Origin: JAAELZ01 sp965237485
GTDB lineage: Bacteria > Pseudomonadota > Gammaproteobacteria > Arenicellales > Poriferihabitantaceae
DNA length: 48,793 nucleotides
Reading direction: 5' to 3'
Assembly (NCBI GenBank): GCA_965237485.1
Contig: CBDEFQ010000001.1
Location: 1 to 48,793, forward strand
Of this stretch, positions 43,701-48,793 are shown in pieces. Position 1 is the first letter of the stretch; each line of letters starts with the position of its first letter. Under the pieces are notes generated by a model. The model saw only the letters and a list, made by a program, of their open reading frames with translations. It was not told where the DNA came from and made no database searches. The position numbers and the translations under genes were made by a program.

Positions 43701-44606
43701 TTAGCTGCCATATTTTGCGTCGCTCTCACGTGCCTGCTGTTGTAGCCACTCGATAAACGCAATCATAGGTGCGCTCGGTGTGCGGTCTTCTGGATAAACT
43801 ATATAATAAGAAAAACCAGTGGGTTGTGAGATATTGAATGGGCGAATTAGGCGGCCTTTGGCTAAGTCATCTAAGACCAACTGACTTCGCGCTAGCGCAA
43901 CACCATCACCCTCTAAAGCGGATTGAACTGCCATTGCTGAATCTGTAAAAACTGGGCCTTTAGAGGAGTCTACGTCATTGGCTTTGGCTTCTACCAACCA
44001 TTTGTGCCAATCACCATGTCCGTCGTCGTGTAATAGAACGTGATGCCTTAAATCATTAGGTGCAATTAAAGGGTGTTGGCCTTGCATAACGCCCGGGGAA
44101 CAAACGGGGTAAATATCTTCTTCTAATAAATGAATGCTGGTTAAACCAGGATATTTGCCGGAGCCATAGCGAATGCACAGGTCAATATCTTCGGTGGCAA
44201 AATTTGTCAGGCCTCTTGAAGGCGCTAGACGAAAATCAATATCTGGATACTGCTTTAAAAACAAACCCAAACGCGGAACCAGCCAGCGCGAAGCGAAAGA
44301 AGGAATGAGCGAAACGGTTAAAGTATCAAGTTTTGGTTTGCTCGCTAAATGATTTAAGCCTTGCTCAAGAGTTAAAAACATTTGATCAACGTAAGGTAAA
44401 AATTGTTTTCCAGCATCAGATAATTTTAAGGATCGATTTCCGCGTATGAAGAGAAGTTGATCAAGGTTGGACTCTAATGACTTAATCTGGTGGCTAACAG
44501 CAGCTTGAGTAACGTTAAGCTCTTGCGCTGCAACAGTGAAGGATAAACAGTGGGCGGCTGAACGAAAGGCGCGTAAGGTGCTAAGTGGGGGCAGGCGATG
44601 GTGCAT
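43701..44606 (-). CDS. LysR family regulator (GcvA-like)
   Basis: 301 residues from ATG 44606. Winged HTH (residues about 6-65: LPPLSTLRAFRSAAHCLSFT, ELNVTQAAVSHQIKSLESNL), then a periplasmic-binding-like effector domain with LTVSLIPSFASRWLVPRLGL and the GcvA-group pattern DIDLCIRYGSGKYPGL. It lies divergent to the DUF1127 gene. GcvA-like LysR proteins activate or repress neighbouring genes; the ligand cannot be told. No lesion. Confidence 0.9.
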   Translation of the reverse strand: MHHRLPPLSTLRAFRSAAHCLSFTVAAQELNVTQAAVSHQIKSLESNLDQLLFIRGNRSLKLSDAGKQFLPYVDQMFLTLEQGLNHLASKPKLDTLTVSLIPSFASRWLVPRLGLFLKQYPDIDFRLAPSRGLTNFATEDIDLCIRYGSGKYPGLTSIHLLEEDIYPVCSPGVMQGQHPLIAPNDLRHHVLLHDDGHGDWHKWLVEAKANDVDSSKGPVFTDSAMAVQSALEGDGVALARSQLVLDDLAKGRLIRPFNISQPTGFSYYIVYPEDRTPSAPMIAFIEWLQQQARESDAKYGS

Positions 44607-44734
44607 TCAAATTAAATTAACTAATGCGAAATATTAAATAAGATCGTTTGTCGATATCATAGATTTAGCCTAAAGTGCAGTTTCACAGCGATTACATCGC
44701 TAAAACAAGCTAAATATTAACTAAAGAGGTTATT

Positions 44735-44974
44735 ATGTCAAATTATCAATCTTCATGTGTAAATGATACTCAGCCTAAGTCGCTCGGCCACACAGCGGTA
44801 GAGAGTTTTGGCGAAGTTAATTTCAATTCTCCTATCAAACTAGTAAAACTATGGAATCAACGTAGTCGACAGCGTTCGCAACTAGCAGCACTCAGCGTTG
44901 AACAGCTAGATGATATTGGAATAAGCCGTGAGCAGGTTGAAATTGAAGCAGCAAAGCCATTTTGGGTCGGCTAA
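44735..44974 (+). CDS. DUF1127 small protein
   Basis: 79 residues from ATG 44735 behind AAAGAGGTTATT (SD AGAGG). The C-terminal half is the DUF1127 motif (LWNQRSRQRSQLAALSVEQL, DDIGISREQVEIEAAKPFW), an Arg-rich helical segment found in small proteobacterial proteins connected with RNA turnover and phosphate or stress physiology in some species. It is divergent from the LysR gene and followed by a good terminator, so a monocistronic unit. The LysR protein is the obvious candidate regulator. Confidence 0.9.
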   Translation: MSNYQSSCVNDTQPKSLGHTAVESFGEVNFNSPIKLVKLWNQRSRQRSQLAALSVEQLDDIGISREQVEIEAAKPFWVG

Positions 44975-45058
44975 ACAATTCTCTTATCCAAGGCATTTCT
45001 TGTTTTTGTATATCCCGTAGGAACAAGTAGAGATTTTCAATTTTGTCAGGCAATAAGT

Positions 45059-45087
45059 AAAAGCCCCGTGGGATAACGGGGCTTTTG
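45059..45087 (+). terminator. Rho-independent terminator
   Basis: AAAAGCCCCGT GGGATA ACGGGGCTTTT, an 11-bp GC-rich stem with a T-run, 85 nt after the DUF1127 stop. Strong terminator for that gene. Confidence 0.9.
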
Positions 45088-45122
45088 CAACGCTAAATGC
45101 TAAATGCTAAATATGCTGAATA

Positions 45123-45389
45123 AATTGGATTCACTGAGAGACTGACTTCGGCTGGTTAATGGGCGAATCCATAAAACCCTATCGAATAAACCATAGTGTG
45201 CGGTTTGCAGGCAAACAAAATCATATCAACGGTATTGAGAATATTTGGAACCAAGCAAAACGACATTTACCCAAGTTCAATGTTCCAAAAGTTCAATGTT
45301 CCAAAGGTTCAATGTTCCAAAGGCACATTTACATCTTTTTGAAGAAATGTGAATGGCGATTTAGCAACAGTGACCCCACCATCAATTAG
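45123..45389 (+). pseudogene. IS1595-family transposase remnant, C-terminal end
   Basis: Reads YRINHSVRFAGKQNHINGIE then NIWNQAKRHLPKFNVPK, the HxNGIEnFWnqaKRhLrkfNG...P end of DDE_Tnp_IS1595 (ISXO2-like) enzymes, and later FLKKCEWRFSNSDP. The region between is expanded by three 16-bp tandem units. No terminal repeats found. Only the last quarter of the transposase remains, so dead. Confidence 0.75.
45276..45323 (+). repeat. Three tandem 16-bp units in the IS1595 remnant
   Basis: Units TTCAATGTTCCAAAAG, TTCAATGTTCCAAAGG, TTCAATGTTCCAAAGG at 45276, 45292 and 45308. The two extra units add 32 bp and change the frame, a typical replication-slippage product in unselected DNA. Confidence 0.9.
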
Positions 45390-45471
45390 TACAATTGAAA
45401 CAATGGGTTAAAATCTATATGCCTTAGTTGTCGAGAGTTGTCAAAACCATCATGCTTGTCTCGTTTACTTG

Positions 45472-46059
45472 TTATTTGCTGGTGATTTGAGACAGCAGAC
45501 ACTGATAAGCCTTATTCCCTGATTTGCGATTTCCTGTCCCCATATTCAGTACGACAACGCCGCGACTAACAGCGACAATCATTGCCGCGAGCTCTGCAGA
45601 ATCCCAATCCACTGAAAGCTGGCCTTCCTTGATCGCTTGTTGACATCGTTGTTCAATTCTCAACAACATATCATTAAGCCCGGTCTGAATGGATTGGCTT
45701 GCCTGTGTATTTTGCGAGCCCATTTCCAGTGCGGCTAAACTTGCGAGGCATCCACTGCTTGCCTGTTTTTCTGTTTCAAAGCCACCAAAAAGACAGTCGC
45801 AAAAATCCCATATGGCCGTTTCGAAATCATCCTGATCTAGTTTAGCTAAAGCCTGGCTTGTGTAGTCATTTCTAAATCTCTCAAGACATGCTGTGTATAA
45901 ACCCATCTTGCTTTCATAGGTGTTGTAGATACTCGATTTATTCAATTGGGTGACGGATTCTAATTCGGAAAGCGAGGTGCCAGCATAGCCGTTTGTTCGA
46001 AACACCGTCATCGCTCGATCTAATATAGCGGCTTCATCAAATTGTATAGTTCCACTCAT
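45472..46059 (-). CDS. TetR family transcriptional regulator
   Basis: 195 residues from ATG 46059. TetR_N HTH (residues about 8-55: AAILDRAMTVFRTNGYAGTS, LSELESVTQLNKSSIYNTYE), then an all-helical ligand domain (ASSGCLASLAALEMG..., GVVVLNMGTGNRKSGNKA). Divergent from a small membrane-protein gene; the region between holds two copies of a TGAACSGT-type site. Likely represses itself and the neighbour. Confidence 0.9.
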   Translation of the reverse strand: MSGTIQFDEAAILDRAMTVFRTNGYAGTSLSELESVTQLNKSSIYNTYESKMGLYTACLERFRNDYTSQALAKLDQDDFETAIWDFCDCLFGGFETEKQASSGCLASLAALEMGSQNTQASQSIQTGLNDMLLRIEQRCQQAIKEGQLSVDWDSAELAAMIVAVSRGVVVLNMGTGNRKSGNKAYQCLLSQITSK

Positions 46060-46089
46060 AACAAATACTCGGTTTTATAGGTTGACATC

Positions 46090-46131
46090 TTGAACCGTAC
46101 GATACAGAATGAGATGTACTGAACGGTTCAA
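46090..46131. promoter_or_regulatory. Putative TetR operator pair
   Basis: TTGAACCGT (46090-46098) and ACGGTTCAA (46123-46131) form an inverted pair. The second lies within the palindrome TGAACGGTTCA (46120-46130). Position between the TetR gene (46059) and the divergent membrane-protein gene (46206) fits autoregulation. Prediction only. Confidence 0.55.
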
Positions 46132-46205
46132 GATAAATATACGCCACTTTGCGGATGATATCCATCTTAACCGTCGACCTTTCAACTAATTTGAAACAAA
46201 ATCTT

Positions 46206-46571
46206 ATGAATGCACCAAATTCTGATACGCAACCACCTAGTAAGCCACTTCCATTGAGAATAGTATTTATCCTCAATGCGCTAATGATGATTTTACCGTT
46301 TATTTTTTATGCAGTGATCACACAAAAAAATGTCGAAATCGACGGCCTGAACCCAACGTGGATGCTCTATACCGGTGCTGGCTATATATTGAGCTTTATG
46401 GCGTTGGTCTATTTCATCTTAAAACGTAATATTACTGGCGTTAGAGCAATTATCATACTAAACGTTCTTGTCTCCTTACCCGCTAAAGCGTATATCGGAA
46501 TCGGCGTTGCGGTCATCTCTTTTGCACTGACCTTCGTCACGAAAGTGAAAAAGTCCTTTCTTATTAGTTAG
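46206..46571 (+). CDS. Small membrane protein, unknown
   Basis: 121 residues if started at ATG 46206 (MNAPNSDTQPPSKPLPLRIV). Upstream in-frame codons back to 46149 overlap the operator region and are less likely. Four hydrophobic helices (about 17-37, 50-73, 78-95, 97-113). No family recognised; the topology resembles DUF4345/DoxX-sized inner membrane proteins. Probably the target of the divergent TetR regulator. Confidence 0.7.
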   Translation: MNAPNSDTQPPSKPLPLRIVFILNALMMILPFIFYAVITQKNVEIDGLNPTWMLYTGAGYILSFMALVYFILKRNITGVRAIIILNVLVSLPAKAYIGIGVAVISFALTFVTKVKKSFLIS

Positions 46572-46589
46572 AAGTTCACATAATAACGC

Positions 46590-46860
46590 CTAGTACTCTT
46601 TCAAGATAATATTGCCTAATTCAGCGTCAACGCGCTGTTTCACAGCAAGGCGTATTGCGCAATGAATGGTCATTATCCTTCAAAAGCGATACAACGCGGC
46701 TGTGGGACGGTGCGTTGGCACCCTTTGGATGAGCCTGTCCGCGCACCTGGACTGCGTTGCCGCTTTTGCAAAGGGAGCGACCATTTTCTGCAAGCGACGC
46801 CTTGCCAGGTACGCGGATAGACTCACTGAATTAGGCAATATTATCTTGAAAGACTACTAG
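46590..46860. repeat. MITE-2, complete copy (271 bp)
   Basis: CTAGTACTCTTTCAAGATAA at the start and its complement (one mismatch) at the end; the inverted repeat runs 35 bp including CTAG. If CTAG is the TSD the element starts TACTCTTTCAAG. GC-rich interior without a recognised gene. Its left arm matches 1-83. Confidence 0.8.
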
Positions 46861-46910
46861 ACCCCTTAACTTGATGCCGAAAATTGCGATCGTCAAGTTA
46901 GAGAAGGCTT

Positions 46911-46972
46911 ATGAAAACAGGGGCCGTCAATTATGCGGCTACAATTTGTATGATAACTGCTGTATCACTAAC
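46911..46972 (+). other. Start of an unidentified gene, cut by IS3-a copy 4
   Basis: ATG 46911 after AGAGAAGGCTT reads MKTGAVNYAATICMITAVSL, signal-peptide-like. On removal of IS3-a copy 4 the frame reaches TAA four codons on (LTPLF, stop), so either a frameshift accompanied earlier decay or this is a chance frame. Confidence 0.3.
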
Positions 46973-47002
46973 CGGCAATTTTCAGGGTAGTTGCACATTT
47001 TC

Positions 47003-48070
47003 CTACGCAGCCAATAATACTTCTTTTTGTGGGTTCAGCGCAATCGCACCACAAGGCCGCCAATTTCGGGTTTGGCCAGACCACCGATTAGGTTTTGCTG
47101 CTTTAGCTTCCTGATAAACAACTTCTCGTTTTGCTAATAGGGCACTATCTTCACCGCGATAACGCTGGCCAGGTGTAACGTAGCGTATAGCACTGTGACG
47201 ATGTTCTTCGTTATACCATTGCATAAACTTACCCACCCATTGGCGGGCGGCCTCTAAGCTATCGAAGCCTTGAGAAGGCCACGCAGGGCAATACTTTACC
47301 GTTCTAAACATGGATTCAATATAAGCGTTGTCATTGCTTACTCTTGGCCTTGAGTAAGAGGGCTTTATTCCTAATGCTTCTAACTTCGCTCTCATTGTGA
47401 ACGATTTCATTGGGCTGCCATTATCACTGTGTAAGACGGGCATGCCATCGCAGCTGGCCACTTTTAGAGCCGCCTGAGACATCAACTGCGCACCTAATTC
47501 ACCGCTTTCAACAGGATGTACTTCCCAGTGAACGCCATAGCGACTGTAAAGGTCTTCTACCATGTACAGGTAATAATGCTTGCCAATAGTACGCGTCGCC
47601 AAATAGGTGATATCCCACATCCACACAGCATTAGGTTTTAGCACTATATGAGTATCGGGTGTTCGGGACTGCTTTTGTTTGGCGCGGCCGCGGTGCTTCA
47701 ATTGCCCATGCGCCTTGAGAACTCGATAAAAGCTAGACTCGCTGGCCACATAAATACCTTTGTCAGCCAACTGCGGTACTATTTGCGACGGCGGCAAATG
47801 ATTGTATGCCGATTCATTACATATCGATAAAATGTGTTGCTGCTCTTGCTCGCTTAGTTTATTGCCAGGGACTGGCTTTTCTACCAAAGGACGTTGATCA
47901 CTGCGGATACTATCTTCTCCTTTTGGCTTCCAACGTCTAAGCGTAGACTCGGCAAGGCCAACCAACTCACAAGCACTTGAACGCTTTGAACCTGCGTCTA
48001 CTGCTTCATTAACATCATTGATTACTTTAATGCGCGTCTGAGTCGTAATCATACTTTCTCGTCCTCCCAA
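47003..48070 (-). CDS. IS3-a copy 4 OrfB, DDE transposase
   Basis: 355 residues. rve residues as in copy 2; variants GRESM for GRGSM in the overlap, HIVLKPN for HIALKPN and GAIALN for GAVALN. Frame intact and -1 to orfA, seven-A run kept. The most diverged of the four copies, yet still full length. Confidence 0.92.
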   Translation of the reverse strand: MGGRESMITTQTRIKVINDVNEAVDAGSKRSSACELVGLAESTLRRWKPKGEDSIRSDQRPLVEKPVPGNKLSEQEQQHILSICNESAYNHLPPSQIVPQLADKGIYVASESSFYRVLKAHGQLKHRGRAKQKQSRTPDTHIVLKPNAVWMWDITYLATRTIGKHYYLYMVEDLYSRYGVHWEVHPVESGELGAQLMSQAALKVASCDGMPVLHSDNGSPMKSFTMRAKLEALGIKPSYSRPRVSNDNAYIESMFRTVKYCPAWPSQGFDSLEAARQWVGKFMQWYNEEHRHSAIRYVTPGQRYRGEDSALLAKREVVYQEAKAAKPNRWSGQTRNWRPCGAIALNPQKEVLLAA

Positions 48071-48540
48071 AGCGCCTGAAACTTTTTTTGTAATACTAAT
48101 AATGCGGCCGTTTCAGCCAAGGCTTTATCTTTGCGGCGCAGCTGGGTTTCTAGCTTCTTCTTGTCTTTTTTTAACGCACGTATTTCATCACGCGCAACTT
48201 TAGGGCTAATGAGAGCCTCATCAACACCATTAATACAAGCTTCTCGCCATTGCGTTATTTGAGTAGGGTATAGGCCTTTCTCTCGGCAATACGCAGATAA
48301 TTCTTGTTCATTCATCGCAGCAGTTTCAAGAACTACGGTGAACTTAGTTTGGCAATCCCACTGATTAGATGAATCACTATTAGGCATTAAAACTCCTGAT
48401 CGTCTGGCTTTATTTCGCCAATCATACAAGGTTTGAACACTGATTCCTTCTTCTCTAGATATTTCTGCGAAGGACTGACTATTTGATGATAATAATTTAG
48501 ATAAAACAGCTTCTCTTCGTTCTACGCTATATTTCGGCAT
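48049..48540 (-). CDS. IS3-a copy 4 OrfA
   Basis: 163 residues from ATG 48540, ending EDEKV where copies 2 and 3 have EDEEV. Two HTH segments and the slippage run intact. Confidence 0.92.
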   Translation of the reverse strand: MPKYSVERREAVLSKLLSSNSQSFAEISREEGISVQTLYDWRNKARRSGVLMPNSDSSNQWDCQTKFTVVLETAAMNEQELSAYCREKGLYPTQITQWREACINGVDEALISPKVARDEIRALKKDKKKLETQLRRKDKALAETAALLVLQKKFQALWEDEKV

Positions 48541-48600
48541 GAGTATTTCTCCGCCGCCCCTTGTGAATTAAAATGTGTGCAACTACCCTGACGTCTGGGG

Positions 48601-48793
48601 TAACCCCACTATTCTAAACTATCGATGCCTACCTTCGAGAATTGTAATTTTATGAACTGAATGGTATTTACCACTTTTTTCTGTGCTAAGTATAACGGCC
48701 CGTCTATGGGTTTTTTAAATAGCAACCAACATTTTGTGCGATTGTTCTGCCTTAACAAAATGCAATTGTTTTCCTAGCTTCCATTCCCCCGTA
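48601..48793. other. AT-rich non-coding end of the window
   Basis: TSD TAAC followed by 189 bp without a supported gene, RNA or repeat. Confidence 0.4.

Larger units (their letters stand above)
46973..48600 (-). mobile_element. IS3-a copy 4
   Basis: 1628 bp, same ends as the other copies. TSD TAAC at 46969-46972 and 48601-48604. Confidence 0.96.

Noticed and set aside
45276..45323. CRISPR-like repeat
   Set aside because: Units are contiguous with no spacers, and there are no cas genes; it is a tandem duplication inside a transposase remnant.

Overview
The window is a roughly 49 kb insertion-sequence graveyard from what looks like a marine-type gammaproteobacterium. This reading rests on moderate GC and on GcvA-like LysR, DUF1127, DUF4142, DUF411, DUF1772, DUF4345 and delta-9 desaturase genes; no rRNA, tRNA or other marker pins the genus. 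About three quarters of the DNA is mobile: at least twelve IS types plus two miniature elements. I call them IS3-a (4 copies), IS3-b (2), IS5-a (2), IS5-b (4), IS1380-a (2), IS4-a (3), IS256-a (2), IS256-b (1 plus one end), IS21-a, IS21-b, an IS66-like element, an IS1595 remnant, MITE-1 (2) and MITE-2 (1 plus one end).

Most elements could be delimited to the base by comparing copies and finding target-site duplications (TSDs). Subtracting nested elements gives matching lengths for copies of the same type: IS256-a 1394, IS1380-a 1706, IS5-a 1203, IS5-b 1176 and MITE-1 163 bp. This makes the nesting model solid.

Layout. 1-955: MITE-2 end, fragments of an isocitrate lyase/PEP mutase family gene and of a TetR gene. 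956-2582: IS3-a. 2876-3648: AraC fragment. 3649-10558: a doll of IS256-a containing IS21-a, which contains IS5-a (itself holding IS3-a) and MITE-1. 10559-24337: a DUF4142-cupredoxin operon and an IS5-a copy, both split by IS1380-a copies, with about 7.8 kb between them inverted. The inverted piece holds a frameshifted periplasmic gene, a three-gene unit (PhyH dioxygenase, unknown, GNAT; the first two cut by IS3-a and IS4-a) and an intact acyl-CoA desaturase. 24450-26953: decayed IS66-like element and intact DUF411 gene. 26987-43691: a cassette of intact AraC regulator divergent from a DUF4345-DUF1772 operon, bracketed by imperfect inverted repeats; the operon is spread over 15 kb by IS5-b, IS21-b and IS5-b/IS3-b insertions. 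IS21-b itself swallowed IS3-b, and that contains IS256-b, IS4-a and an ompA-like gene cut by IS256-a. 43701-46571: the least disturbed stretch (LysR/DUF1127, IS1595 remnant, TetR/membrane protein). 46590-48600: MITE-2 and IS3-a copy 4.

Intact host genes: GNAT, desaturase, cupredoxin, DUF411, AraC, LysR, DUF1127, TetR and a small membrane protein. Five host genes rejoin in frame when insertions are removed (PhyH, the unknown partner, DUF1772, DUF4345, ompA-like), and the DUF4142 3' end rejoins when the inversion is undone. The insertions therefore look recent, and the window can be read as an ordered history of transposition, inversion and IS-mediated recombination.
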